Position numbers and translations under genes: made by a program. A model generated the notes under the pieces. It had not been told where the DNA came from. It saw nothing but the letters and a program-made list of their open reading frames with translations, and did no database searches. From Scatophagus argus (taxonomy: Eukaryota; Chordata; Actinopteri; Scatophagidae): DNA of 64,000 nt. The DNA is taken from positions 18,983,019-19,047,018 of the forward strand of contig NC_058504.1 of assembly GCF_020382885.2 (NCBI RefSeq). Reading direction: 5' to 3'. Positions 1 to 45,091 of this stretch are shown here, piece after piece. Position 1 is the first letter of the stretch, and each line of letters begins with the position of its first letter.

Positions 1-24030
<24,030 letters not shown>

Positions 24031-24994
24031 CCTGGAGTCGGGACGGGAACGGGGGGGCGGGGGGGGCTCTCTCTTCTGTCAAGGGCCGAGACTGTGGTGT
24101 CGGGTCCTCCGGCAGGCGTCGAGAATATGCGCGGTTGCTGGGTACTTTTCTTGCTGCAATAGTGGCATCACTCGGTGGACTCTCCGTGCTCTCTCGGACG
24201 GGGAAAGCCTGCTGCTGCGCCTGCGGTGACTTTGGGGGAGGATAGGCGGATACCTAGTTGCTGTTGTGGCATGCTTGGATCCCAAATTTGCTTTTTGAGA
24301 CGGGGGTGTGGAGGTGCTGGTGTAGCGGTGGTGGAGGTAGAGTGGGGGCGGAGGTGGGGTGGGGGGGGTTGACTCTGGGGGTTAGAGGGCGAAGAGACGC
24401 CTTGGAGAGAGAAGAGACGCGAAGACTCTACCTCTCCAGGACGCCTCTGCAAGCGGTGCCGTGCAGCTGGCAACACCCCGGAATGGCGAAAGAAGGAACT
24501 CCCACGCAGATCCACGTACACGCGGGAATGCACGCCCGCGCACACACACACACACTCATATAGACTCATACTGCCATCCTGTGGAGGCACCGATTACAGG
24601 GCTTCCCCTTCTTAACAACTGTCGAGTGTGTGTGTGAGTGTGTGTGTGCGTGTGTGTTTGTGCGTGAGTGCGTGCACGTGTGCAATATATGAGTGAAGAT
24701 CACGTGGGCCTACAGGATTATGTTTGCTTTTAAAAGAAACAATGTGGAACAAACCAAAGACTATAAGTAAAATGCAAGAGTAGATCAGGTGTGTTTTGGG
24801 TCTGTTGGACATATTGACATGAGACATAACAGAAAGGACACAAAACATATTAACATGTGGCTGAAGAGTAACACAAATGTATGTTGTCTCCAAGAAGATA
24901 AGCAGAATGTTAACAGGACGGTGTCACAAAGCAGGCTGTGAGGCTGTTCAGAATACCAGAAAACAAAATTATTGGTTGAATAAAGACTTTCCTC

Positions 24995-25548
24995 AAATAT
25001 TTCCTCTTTCTGCTACTTCATACTTTTACTCCACTTGTGTTCAAAGGGAAATATGATACTTTTCCCTCAACTATATTCATCTGATAACCTAAGTTACTTT
25101 CCAGATTCAGATAAATACAATATACTATATAATCAACCATTTTGATACTTGGATGTAATTTTATCCATACAACTTTATTGAGCTCCAGGGGGAAGATCAC
25201 AAACTACCCCACAGTACATATGAGGCAATATATATTTTAAAAATATATACACAAACTTATATCACCCCTGCAGTCACCTGCAACAATATTAAAGCGATGT
25301 ACTCATGAATGCACCAATATTCATAATCCATTAGTATACAGTATCATACATGGTTCTGTGAAATGAGTATTTTTACTTTTGGTAATTTAAAATTTTAAAA
25401 TTAACTATACTTTTATGCAAAAACTTTTATGTAAAAATTTCTATGCTACTTTCACTTGCAAAATTGCTGTTTTGCTACTATTTTATTTTTTTACTGAAGT
25501 AAAAGTAGCAAAACATCTCTGTATTTCTTCCACCACTGGATGCCAGCC
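24995..25548. repeat. Dispersed repeat of the ACTTTTACTYNAGTA / CCACCACTGG type
   Basis: The segment reads CTACTTCATACTTTTACTCC, AAAGGGAAATATGATACTTT, then AGTAAAAGTAGCAAAACATC and CTGTATTTCTTCCACCACTG. This is the recognisable body and end of a very common teleost non-coding repeat. A second degraded copy in the same orientation lies near 62.3-62.7 kb. No coding capacity. Confidence 0.6.
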
Positions 25549-25651
25549 ATGAAATGCAAGGTCTCCATTCTTAGTCCAACTCCTGCATCTGTCAGCTGCC
25601 TGAAATGCTCCAAAAATGTTTCATTCTCCACAAACACACTGCATCAGACAG

Positions 25652-25701
25652 CCCCTAACCCCACACACACCTGACAACCCCTAACCCCACACACACCTGA
25701 C
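25652..25701. repeat. Two tandem copies of a 24-bp CA-rich unit
   Basis: CCCCTAACCCCACACACACC followed by TGAC is present at 25652-25675 and again, identically, at 25678-25701, separated by AA. It looks like a minimal minisatellite. Confidence 0.95.
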
Positions 25702-26627
25702 CTGAGCTCACTGCAATGAATGGGCTGAAAACTAACTTACTGTAGACTACATGAGCGAGAAATGACACCTTGTGTGTGTATGTCTGCATGCACCAATAAA
25801 CTTACAGTTTTCATCCATGTCTGTCCATATCCATACACAGTGGAGACTTCAAAGAAATTTAATAAAAGGTAATAAGTGTAATTCCTGGAAATATGGAAGT
25901 TAGTTACCACTTTCATTTTCCTGATTATTATTTTTTGACCATTAATATAAAAAAAAATGTGCTACTTTGTTTCTGGTGCAACACGCAATTTGCAAAGTGA
26001 CTAATAACCAAAGTTGTGAAATAAATGCAGTGGACAAGTGTACAATATTTTGTAATGTAACAGAAAATGGAAACACTCAAGTAAAGCATATGTACATCAA
26101 AATTATACTCAAGTGCAGTATTTGGGTAAATGGAGTTAGTTACATTCCATCACTGTTTATGGGAATGGAAAGCTGGGTGATATTTGAACTCAACTGCAAT
26201 AAATGGGTATATTTTTATTTGTTTGGGATATTTTTCGTGCTTTGTAGGAAGAACATGATGGGAATAGGAGAGAAATGGCTTTGCCAAGTGCTGCTTATCT
26301 GCTGTTCAAAGATATGTTATAAGAAAAGGGACAATAACAGTCACGTTTTTCTAACTGAAATGACAGTCAGATTTGCAGTTAGTATTAGCGCATTCTATCC
26401 TTTTCAATGTATTCCCCTCTAGACAATGTGTTTGGGAAGAAGAAATTCTATTGCAGCGACTTGTTTACTTTTCCATCCCTGTAATTTAAAAAAAAAAAAA
26501 AAAGTAGTTGCTTCAAACGTGGTGTGTTTGCTGGGTCCATGTGCTGTGTTTTTAGAGACTGAGGTAGGACGTGGAAATTCAGCTACTATGATCCGCCCAC
26601 CTTTTAACGTCCACAGTGCACCTTTAC

Positions 26628-26663
26628 CTGAAATAGTCTGACCGCCATCCTTTGACTCGACAC
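26628..26663 (-). other. Candidate 36-nt internal exon of the same minus-strand transcript
   Basis: On the minus strand this 36-nt segment follows the strong acceptor TTTTTTTATCTGCAG and is followed by donor GTAAAG. It contains an ATG in a near-ideal Kozak context (AAAGGATGG) opening MAVRLFQ to the exon end. If joined to the exon ending at 27029 the reading phase is preserved. No later coding exon was identified, so it may be untranslated. Confidence 0.4.
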
Positions 26664-27028
26664 CTGCAGATAAAAAAATCAGAACATTTTAAACTGCTCC
26701 AACGTGATATTCTGTGGCATACACTTTCAGTCGAGATAGTAAATTAGATATATAATTAAAGCATACAAATACATACAATCTGTAGTTACCATAGACCTAG
26801 TTTACATATGTCATATTCAGCGCTCACAGTCAGGTTGTGGTATCACTCCGCGCTGAGCAAACGCTGAGTATAGTAATCTGTAAGACACAAACCCCTAAAA
26901 TTTAAATTATATTGATAAATATAACCAGTGGACTGTGAAATTCGTAAACTATCCACTATCTGTAAATATGTAAACAGAATTGTAGATGCAATAGTAACAA
27001 TTATTTTAACATGTTCCCAGGAGTTTAC

Positions 27029-27240
27029 CTCACGCAATATATGTGCTGGGTAGACATTTTGGCTCCGTCCGGCCCCTGTGGACACGGCTTTGCCGTCGGT
27101 TGCGAGGAGCCACAATGAGGCCAGTTGCAGTACTACGTCTCCTGCGTGCATTCACTGAATATGCTTGCCTTTACGTGCGCCTGGCGGCGGAAGGCTTTTT
27201 CGCGGTAGCGCACTGTGAGCAGTGAGACATGTGTTCCAAC
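27029..27240 (-). other. Candidate first exon and promoter of an unassigned minus-strand transcript
   Basis: On the minus strand the segment ends ATTGCGTGAG/GTAAAC, a good donor, and is locally GC- and CpG-rich. Just upstream (about 27247) is an ETS-type ACCGGAAGT motif, common at housekeeping promoters. A second exon-like segment follows at 26663-26628. Together they look like the 5' end of a transcript reading towards calcineurin exon 1. They could be untranslated exons of that gene or a separate RNA. The frame is open but matches no protein I know. Confidence 0.4.
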
Positions 27241-27839
27241 AATGAGACTTCCGGTTCTGGCTGCTGGCCTTCATAATAAAAGGGTAATCTTATGTGACTA
27301 TTATCTACACATCATTTAATAGCCTGAAAAAATGATTAAAATGTCATAATATGGAAATGTGAAATGTTTTGTCAATTTTGTCAAGAAAATTAATCAGTAA
27401 TTTTTTTGATAATTCTTTAGGCCTGATTAATCAGGTGACTTTCATGTCAAACGTGTTCTGACTCAGCTTCTCAGATTTGCTGTTTTCCTCTGTTGTATGT
27501 TTATCAGTTCAAACCCCTTGTGTGTGTTTGGACTTTTTGTCAGGCGAAAGTGGCAATTTGAAGATTTTGGACTTTCAGATTCACAAATGTTGTAATGATG
27601 GCTCTTTTCACTAAATGATATTTCATAAATCAAACATTCAATATCACAAGAGCAGCTTTTTGAAGTCGTAAATTGCGCTTAGAAGAGCAAGATTATTTGT
27701 TTAGCTTGAGTAATTGTGAAAACGTACATTTTTTACTCAAACATGTTCAGTTTAACGTTAAGGGTGTGGATAATGTACAGCTAAGCGGCATAATTTTTAC
27801 ATAAAATTTGTGAAGTTTAGAGGTGAGGGTTTTATTCTG

Positions 27840-28119
27840 AAGTGTTGGTTTGGGAAGTCTTGTCATTGTTGCTGCTGGTAGAACACAGGCCGCAGTGATT
27901 TGGTAGCCGCTGCAGTAGGAGGAAGGACCGCGGTTCTACCCCTTCTATATTACAGTTTCGCCTCGAAATTTTATCGTTGGTTCCTTTTGGTAGCGATCGG
28001 TAAATTGAGTGTAGAGTGACGGTGTTCTCTGATAACTAAGTCGTAGTATTACCAACGGACAGTGACATCAATCGCCATTTTAATTGCACGTTTTCCCCGA
28101 CAGAACCGCTAGCACAACA
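27840..28119 (+). promoter_or_regulatory. ube2d2 5' region with YY1-like site
   Basis: CpG-bearing sequence directly upstream of the ube2d2 start codon. It includes CGCCATTTTAATT, a YY1-type motif (GCCATTTT) at about 28072-28080, often found just downstream of the start site in widely expressed genes. No TATA box is obvious. The exact transcription start cannot be fixed from the sequence. Confidence 0.45.
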
Positions 28120-37473
<9,354 letters not shown>

Positions 37474-38735
37474 TGTTGGGGTAGAATCATGGCCAACCAC
37501 CTCTACGACGTAAGGTTAGGGGAGCTTCTGACGTAAAGAGAAAACAAACAAAAAAACCATTCAAACAAATGAAAAGTTTAAAACAAGATCTTGTTGGTTT
37601 CCATTGGAGTGCTTTCTTTGAGCCACGCCTCCCCTTCATCAGAGTACCTGTAAAAACTCCCTCTGCCCCACCTCCTTCTTCCTCCCCCCTTCTCCCTCTC
37701 TCTCTGACTCTCCCCCATCCCCCTCCTGCCTCTCAGCTCACCCGCCCACCCTCCAGTGTACATATTGTCAACTTGCAATGGTAACATCCATCTTTGCCTA
37801 CTCCTTTTCCACCTACTCCCTCCCTTATGACCTCTGACCCCATCTCCTGACTTCCGTATTCCTTTATATTTTTTCACCATGCAGGTTGAAACCCCCCCCC
37901 CCCCACACACACACACACACACACGTCTGCATCCTCACCCACCTTCCTCAGATGTTAATCACTAGAAGCATTCCTATGAGCATCTATAAAACTTTGAGGG
38001 GACCTTTTTTTCCCTTTTATTTCCCTGTTTTTAAGGGGGTGGGAGACAATAACATGGAGGGATTTTTACACTCTGCGCCCTTTCTTGCTTTGTTTTTCTT
38101 AATGATTCCCATCTGTAGAGGTGACCGTTCAAGAAAGCAGTTTCCACACGTGAGTTGAAGGGCACTCTGTGTTTATACAATAAATATGTAAAAGAAGTCA
38201 TTGCAGGCTATGTCAAATGGGGGGAAAAATTCACATCGTCTTTTTTTGTCTTCTGGATTCTATGAAAGGACTTGAATTCATCCCCATACCTCCTGCTCTT
38301 GACCCTTCTCCTCCCACCCCACCTTACCCAAGTTGACCCGTTTGTACACACACATAGACACACATGCACGCACAAATGTAACCCCATGTCACCCCCACCA
38401 CTATCACCAACTTTTCTTTATTCACAAAGTGGAGGTTCTGGACCAGGTATTTAAGCAATTTATTTTTCTTAGTTTAACCTGTGTTTTTATCCCCCCCCCT
38501 TCCCCCCCATAACTCTTTAGGTTGCATTTTTTTCTTTTCTTTTTTGTTTTCTTTTTTTGCTATTGTTAAATTAGAGGCTAACATCTTAAAAGGCTATGGG
38601 ACTGGCTTGGGCTCTGGGTGCGAGGAGAACCCACTCTTCTTGCACAAAACCTCTGTATATTGAATTACCTGAGAGGCTCGTTGAGCTTTGTGTGTTGATT
38701 AAACTGTGTAATAAAAAACCAGTGACTCCTGTGTT
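37474..38735 (+). other. ube2d2 3' untranslated region
   Basis: About 1.25 kb follow the stop and end at an AATAAA signal at 38710-38715. The segment contains pyrimidine-rich blocks, a C9 to C11 run leading into a CA repeat near 37890-37923, and T-rich stretches. The length fits the long, regulated 3' UTRs of this gene family. The exact cleavage site is inferred. Confidence 0.7.
38710..38715 (+). terminator. ube2d2 polyadenylation signal
   Basis: AATAAA about 1.24 kb after the stop, with a T/GT-rich stretch downstream (CCTGTGTTGACTCATTC). It is the first convincing canonical signal near the end of the inferred UTR. Confidence 0.6.
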
Positions 38736-39589
38736 GACTCATTCTTAGGCCCTTTTGGGGGACATTGAGGTGAGCGAGGGACATGTAGCTGGGCTGCATT
38801 CATGACCCAGTTTTACAGAAATTTAACAGGGTGAACAGTGTCTTCCATTACACATGATATCATTGTTAATTGATAATTAAATCACCACCACAAGATTCTA
38901 TGTGTATATTTGGGAGAGTTTGATTGTTGGATAAAACTGAAACCTGGAATTTCGCAGTTGTTCTTATTGAATGAATGCATGAAGGAGATGTATTTCAACT
39001 GTTTCTGTTTGCTGCTAATGTCTTATGTGAGTGGGAAACTAACCTTCAAATATAGATTTAAAGAATACATTTGCATAATATACATTACGTTAATATACTA
39101 CTGTTAGACTTCGTTTCAAACATTACACTCAGTAATGTTTTATGGTAATAGGTGGTTTTGTCGCCCTCTTGCGGTGTTATAAAAAAACATCGTTCCATAC
39201 AGTCATTGTTTTTAAAAGAACATACAGAAACGAGTAACGTTATAACACGTCTATCTTTTCAAAGTCGCTGTACCTCAAAGCTTCCTAACTAGATACCCAC
39301 ATTCGCTAATGGATACTGGAATTTGGATACGGGCTCGGGTAAAGTGAATAAGTGAACCCTGAAATACGATTGTCTTGTCAAACTGCCTCTCCCGCAGTCA
39401 AGAATTAACTTGTAACAGTCGCAAGAACATACACTCAATGAACACAGGGCCTTCGTTACAGGTGAAACATTTGTATCACGTTTCAGGAAGGAAAAGCCAC
39501 AGGTCAAATCTGTGGTTGTCGTTACGATTCAGTGTACAGGCAGTTTTAAGGCGAAGACGGAAGTACGATGAAACGCGTTCTCCCTTCAC

Positions 39590-39722
39590 GGTTCTCATTG
39601 GTTCATGCACGGTGACGTAGCGGGCTCAGCACGGCCCTTGTGGAGCTGACAGAATTCAGAAAAGACTCCTTGGTTGACCTTGCTGTGAGCGTAGACTCCA
39701 AACAACACAGTCCGGGGAAAAC
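39590..39722 (+). promoter_or_regulatory. cisd1 promoter elements (CCAAT, CRE-like, ETS)
   Basis: Upstream of the cisd1 ATG are a CGGAAGT ETS motif (about 39558), an inverted CCAAT box (CTCATTGGTTC near 39600) and a CRE-like GTGACGTAG near 39612. This combination is typical of TATA-less promoters of mitochondrial genes. The 5' UTR would be roughly 70-100 nt. Confidence 0.5.
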
Positions 39723-39792
39723 ATGACAACCCCAGGTTTCCCTGCTATATCGGTGCCTCCGACGCCCAGCTCGGGATTCAGGTTATCAAAAG
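39723..39792 (+). CDS. cisd1: cisd1 exon 1
   Basis: Encodes [20 protein letters not shown] and LSK plus one base of Glu24. The donor is GTAACG. The Pro/Ser-rich start is divergent from mammals. It is accepted because it splices in phase and sits below a plausible promoter. Confidence 0.82.
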
Positions 39793-41642
39793 GTAACGTC
39801 TTAAATGTAGCTAAAGGCATGCTAGCATTAGATCATAGTGTTCGTTTGGAGCTGAATGAAAACTTAACATGTCTGCGACCAAACGTAACCTAAGCCGGCT
39901 AACAATAAACGTAACGGGCTGAATTGTTTGCAGGATACAGCACTATCGAATGCAGACCACTTCTGAAAAATCGAATGCACAAACCTTATCGTGTCATTTC
40001 TAAAAATAACTACTAATTCATTGCGGTGTCAACACCTTTCAGTTGCTGGCTAACAGCCATTAGGCTAGCTAACGCTAACTGGTCGTCCGCCGTTTTGGAT
40101 ACAGCCGCATGTGGTTCCAACTTTAGACTGTTTCTCAGGTAGTTTTGGACCTGGAGCTGGAGGACATGATCCTAGCAAGTGTCCACGGTAGAATTATGTT
40201 AATGTATCATAGCCTCTAGCCGCTCTCTCGAAGCGGCTAATCACTGAATCTGTTGATCCAGACTGACAGTAATGCTCCTGTTCGTCTAGCCTTAGGCTCT
40301 GCGTCATGTGATGCTCAGTGGGTCTGGATTGTCTGAAACAGTGCCTTGCCAAAATGGCTAATTTTACATGTCCTGGTCAAAATGTAAAGCTACTGCACAC
40401 GGATCTTAAGTTGTCAGACAGGTCGTCTTCATTAGAAATCCTTCTTCTTATGATGCAATATCGCGAAGTTGTTGGAAAGGAAAGGCTGGATGGACCTTTC
40501 TTTTTAGTGAGAACAGTGTCAGCCGATTGAAATAGGGCATGGAGGACTGAGAATCTGACCTCAAAGCTTTTTAGATTTAGCGGAGCTTTGACCAACAGAG
40601 GCATACAATGGGGATTTTTATAGGCTCAGTAGTAAAAGCTTTATACAAATGGTAATAATGGTACTGAAATGTTAACGTTTCTGTATCTGTATTCCCATCA
40701 TGACTGTATCTCTTTCTCTCTGTGCAGAGCACTTTGTGGTTGCAGTGCCAGTTGCAGTGGTTGCAGCCGTTGGAGGTTTCCTTGTCAGCCATTACTTGAG
40801 CGGACGGAGCTGTAAAAAGGGCCAGGTGAACACATCCATCAGTAAAGACAGTCCAAAAGTGGTCCACAGCTATGACATGGAAGACATCGGCATCAAGGCA
40901 GTGTACTGCCGCTGCTGGAAGTCAAAGAAGGTCAGGCAGCCACTACATACACATTCATAGTTGCACTTAGTGTTTGAGTAACTGGACACTTGGTAAGCTA
41001 GTGAATCAACTTTTTAGGGGTCCAAAATTAGCAGAGTTTTCCATAATTAAAGGTCCTGTTGTCGTTTGTTGCACTTTTGGTCATATCCAAGTCAGGTGTC
41101 TTTCCTTTGACTGCTAGACTTAATTGGAAATTTTCTGGTTTCACACCCTTTTCAGTAGAACCATGCTCAGTCTTAAAACTTGTCTGAAGTGCTATATAGG
41201 AAAAAATCCCTTGGTGACACTGATCTATAGATTTTATTGGAATCTGAATTTAGCTGATATGGGCAGCTATCATATTGTGTGGAGGTTGCATTTTAAATTG
41301 AGAGCCTTCAAACTGAAATTGGCTCAAGCGGGTGAAAACAAGATCCACAGTTTGCTGCATGGATATAGAGTAAAGAACAAGGTAAATCAACATCTAACAC
41401 ATTGTCTCAATCTGCTAAATTGAATGTTTTGATAATTTATAGCCACTATGAATTTGTGGATTTGACTAGATATTTCCATTTCCAGTTTTATCATTAAGTA
41501 CAAGTTAAGGTTGTTAACTTGATAAGAGTGACACTGTGCAATATCTTTGCAGTTTCCTTACTGCGATGGCTCCCACGCCAAACACAATGAGGAGACCGGA
41601 GACAACGTCGGACCGCTCATCATCAAAAAGAAGGATGCTTAA
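39723..41642 (+). CDS. cisd1: CDGSH iron-sulfur domain protein 1 (mitoNEET type), complete
   Basis: Three exons, 39723-39792, 40728-40930 and 41553-41642, give 363 nt and 120 aa. MitoNEET is a homodimer anchored in the outer mitochondrial membrane that holds a redox-active, pH-labile 2Fe-2S cluster facing the cytosol. The 3-Cys/1-His ligands are C84, C86, C95 and H99 in [17 protein letters not shown], with the family spacing. A hydrophobic segment (about residues 26-44, [17 protein letters not shown]) is the membrane anchor. The C-terminus [17 protein letters not shown] is near-identical to human CISD1, whereas CISD2 has a longer N-terminus and [17 protein letters not shown]. The N-terminal 24 residues ([19 protein letters not shown]...) are unlike mammalian CISD1 and about 12 residues longer. 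Confidence 0.95.
40728..40930 (+). CDS. cisd1: cisd1 exon 2 (membrane anchor and first two Cys ligands)
   Basis: Encodes residues 25-91: the hydrophobic anchor, then [20 protein letters not shown] and KSKK. The acceptor is CTGTGCAG and the donor is AAG/GTCAGG. Confidence 0.96.
41553..41642 (+). CDS. cisd1: cisd1 exon 3 (CDGSH motif) and stop
   Basis: Encodes [20 protein letters not shown] and PLIIKKKDA, then TAA. The acceptor is CTTTGCAG. It holds ligands C95 and H99. Confidence 0.97.
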   Translation, partial: FPYCDGSHAKHNEETGDNVGPLIIKKKDA

Positions 41643-42485
41643 GTCAACTAATCTGAGAACTCCGTCCTCCCTTGACTTGTCATGCACCCAGACCCAGTCT
41701 CTCCAGTAATTTATCATCATCGCTGCAGTGTCACACTGATGGTTATGGTATGGCTGTGTCATAATTAAACCAAGCAGCAGATATTCTTCATAGCCCAGAA
41801 CAAAAACTCAGTGCTAAAAACGTTGATGAATTTTGATTCTTACATTCCACACTGTGTCCACATTAACCGACTTTGAAATCAAAAGTCATCAGAGGACAGA
41901 TAAGGGAGAGATTTTGACAATCAGCGCACTCAGACATGAAGACAGCATGACATCTGCATTTGGGCCTACTTAAATTGAAGAGTTTAGTTCAGATTCTCTC
42001 TGGACATGAGATTAAAGTGAAATATTTCACCCTGCAGGCATTGTATCTTTATGTCTGGTGTCACCTGTGTCCCCCTCCTTCTTGACCCCTGGTGTGGAGC
42101 AGGTGGTTGAAACATAATGAACGGGCAACTCTTTGCCTCAGTCAGTCCAGTATTTCTTTGAATTCAGCAAAGGCCTTATAATTAAATCTACAGCCCTCGA
42201 CTCAGAGTCTGAACACATGCTACCCAAATGAATGTTACATGTCAAGGTTTTTTTTCTTTGCAGAGCTGCTTAGATGGGAAATGTAGGTTATGTTTGTCTT
42301 AAATGATCTTCAATCTTGAGGTGTTCAGATCTAATCTGTAAAGTGTTCAAGGGTAAAAACTGCTTATAAAGGATATATTTTGCTTTATTTGTTAGATTTA
42401 TTTTCTACTGGCTGCGGTGTGTCTGACTTGATGAGTCATTGTTCTGTATATTGTGAATAAAACTTGTGAGTGATTGATCTGATTT
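41643..42485 (+). other. cisd1 3' untranslated region
   Basis: About 0.84 kb ending just after AATAAA at 42456-42461, which is followed by a GT-rich stretch (CTTGTGAGTGATTGATC). Nothing else is recognised in it. Confidence 0.7.
42456..42461 (+). terminator. cisd1 polyadenylation signal
   Basis: AATAAA in TTGTGAATAAAACTTGTGAG, with GT-rich downstream sequence. Confidence 0.7.
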
Positions 42486-43900
42486 GTGGGCTTCATGTGT
42501 TTATTTTTAGGAGGCTTTTCTTTGCAGCTGGCAGGGGCCAAACTCTACATTTGTTTGTGTTCTTAACCACAGGATCGAAAGCACTTCACCTTCATTGGCA
42601 GTGAGGCAGAGCAGTGTGTTTATGGATTAACAGTGCACAGGGGTAATGAGTAAACAGCCTAGTGTGGTGACTGCAGACTTGTATGAGTGTGTGTGTGTTT
42701 GCTTGAGGCCTTGGCTGGCGGTGAGGGTAGGTGAGCTGTCGGGCTGCAGTGTCCACCAGCACCAGTGGCCATTTTAAGATGTGGCAGTATTTATGGTGAC
42801 CACTAGAAGACGCTGTGTTTACACGGATGGCCCAGGCCAGACAGTGTACGCAAGTACGGTGGGCCCCTGCTCCCATAGTGACACACGCATGCACGTACAC
42901 ACACACACACACGTACACAAGCACGCATGCACGAGGTATCTGGCTGCGTGCCAGATGCAGCGGAGGACTCTCACAAGAGGTGGAGTGGACTCCCGTCTCC
43001 CTGTGTGAGGAGTCACCTTTAACAGCTCTTTAACAGTGTGCTCACAACGTAAGGGAAACATTTACGTTGTAACTAAAGGAGTATTAGCATGTAGCCTGTT
43101 CATGCTAAAGTAGACTATTTAACTGCTCACTCACTGGAGTTGTGATTGTTTGAGCGAATATGTTGAATGTTTTTTGTTCATTTTTCATTTTTAGATTGTT
43201 TTCAACTTATATCTTTACCTCTATGTGATAAAATAATATCCAACGAAGTTGACTTGTTGAGTTTAGCGGTCATTTCTAATGAAAAATAGTTAAAAGTGTA
43301 ATTTAAAGATAAGTTTTACACACTTCCGGTTTGGATAAAACTGACAATTCACACAATAGAAAAGTTTTTCTTTCACACATATTGTCCTTGTTAATAATTC
43401 TGTGTTTATTTTTCTTCTGTTTTAATTGTTGTAGTGTGTTGTAGTGTGGTAACAACATTTTTAAAATGTAATTTTAAAACATGTAGTAGTAGCCTATAAC
43501 ACCAACCTGACCAGACTGAAAACGACCCTTTTAGTCTTGCTGACGTGTTCCACTTAATCAAAAAGGTGTTTTCAAGTTATTTATAAATTTCAGACCTCAG
43601 CACACCTTTTTTTGGTTTACATGTTGCTTTCCTTGACTGAACAGGAATTATGAATGAGTCTGGGTAACGGATTAGGCCTTAAAGGAAAAAGACAATTTAT
43701 TTATTTAATAATGAAGCCTAATATGAATTGTTCACTAGCCTGCTCTAATAAATAACGTCCAATAACAAACATTATTATAAGGATTTAATGCAGTGTTTTT
43801 AGCAGGGCTAACGATGTTTTTGTACATTTTTTTATTTTTTATTTTTTTGTTATACGGAGTGCATGAGTGGGACTGATGGGTATTAATACTGGCTTCATTC
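42486..43900. other. Intergenic between cisd1 and cxxc5
   Basis: No gene found. It contains a CA/CG-rich stretch at about 42890-42930 and AT-rich DNA up to a T-rich run near 43830-43850. Confidence 0.6.
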
Positions 43901-44173
43901 GTCATCCCGCGGTATACACGACAGTTGTCCGTGCATGTTGGACTGTTCCTGTTGATATCATGGGGTCGCTCTGACCACGGTCTCGGCTTCAGAGTCCACT
44001 TCGCATTTTGAGCGACGCCCCCAAATTCCGTGCAGAGTGTTTGCAGACCCTCCGGGACGGAGAGGTGGAGGAGGAATCGGCAGCTCCACCGTCCATATAC
44101 ACTACAATCACCACCCTATTAGTTCATGACTTCATCATAATTTTGACAGGGGAGTTTGGACCGTATTTAGAAG
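43900..44173 (+). other. Probable 5' untranslated exon of cxxc5
   Basis: CpG-bearing sequence ending AGAAG/GTAAGG, a strong donor at 44174. The next good acceptor on the strand is CATTTCTAG at 45019, directly before the cxxc5 coding exon. No convincing ATG frame is needed in it, and the transcription start is not defined. It is inferred from splice signals only. Confidence 0.45.
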
Positions 44174-45049
44174 GTAAGGCAAGACGTTATATCATTACTT
44201 CCTGTTGATTTTCGTTGTTTTGTTGTAGTCGCCTTTTCCTGCGCGCAGCGCCGTGTCGCAGCGACCACTCGGACTGTGGTCAGCTCGTCGTGGCGTCGGT
44301 CGAACACCGTCTTCTTAGGTAACCTTAATTATGGTGAAATGATCGATCGGGTTTCCTGTTCGACCCATAAAAGGGTATACACGCGTGTGCTGTAACAGCA
44401 TATATGACCCTCGTTTAATCGCGTTAGTAGTTTTCCTACAAATGTGGACATGGGATATAGCCTGGTCTTTTTTTATCCACAGCAACCGCATCGTTGCGCA
44501 CCTCGCTCCTCGTCGTCGATACCAGACAAAAGACAGCCAGTTTTTTTACGGTTGTCTATATAGTCTTTCTCTGTTGAGCTAAAGCTTTGGCTGGTACACA
44601 TAACAGCAGTCGTCAAAATGTATTTGAAAAGCGCGCTCCACATTTGACCTGCGCATATGCGCATATCTTTGCATATTGTTGTCGCTCTGTTATTGATTGC
44701 ATTGATATACCGTGAAATTCTTAAAGGGATACTGCCTCCTGTATGCGGAAATCACTGGCGAGGCATGCACTCTGTCTGTTACATGGGTCTGTTCATCTCT
44801 ATCCGAGCAGTCTTATTTCTAAATCCACACACACACACGTATATATTATTATTTCACTTTAAACACAGATTCTCCACAGTCTGTTTTTCTGACAGTGTCA
44901 AGCAACTCTGTATAAAAAATATCTCCCAGACTCATCTATCTGTTTAGTTTGTTTCTGTATTCATCTCTCCAACATTTCTATTCTTAACCTTCCTCTCTTC
45001 ATCCCCTATTCATTTCTAGCTCTCCAGGACTCTGAGGCTGCTGCAGAGA

Positions 45050-45091
45050 ATGGGAATAGGGACACAGGCCAAGGCTTGCCATTTTGGCTGA
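45050..45091 (+). promoter_or_regulatory. Short upstream ORF in the cxxc5 leader
   Basis: If the leader exon begins at 45020, the first ATG (45050) opens a 13-codon frame, MGIGTQAKACHFG, that stops at 45091, about 127 nt before the main ATG. The context GAGAATGG is good (G at -3, G at +4), so it could dampen translation. A CA-rich repeat (about 45159-45188) lies between it and the main start. Confidence 0.4.

Larger units (their letters stand above)
24031..28119. other. Intergenic region between divergent calcineurin and ube2d2 genes
   Basis: About 4 kb between the two divergently oriented start codons. It holds the GC-rich calcineurin promoter zone, a GT repeat near 24630-24660, an old dispersed repeat (about 25.0-25.55 kb), a 24-bp duplication at 25.65 kb and two exon-like segments on the minus strand (26.63 and 27.03 kb). 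The last part is the ube2d2 5' region. No complete protein gene is recognised. Confidence 0.6.

Noticed and set aside
25967-26422. 151-codon plus-strand frame
   Set aside because: AT-rich DNA next to a dispersed repeat, with no domain, no splice signals and no recognisable homology.
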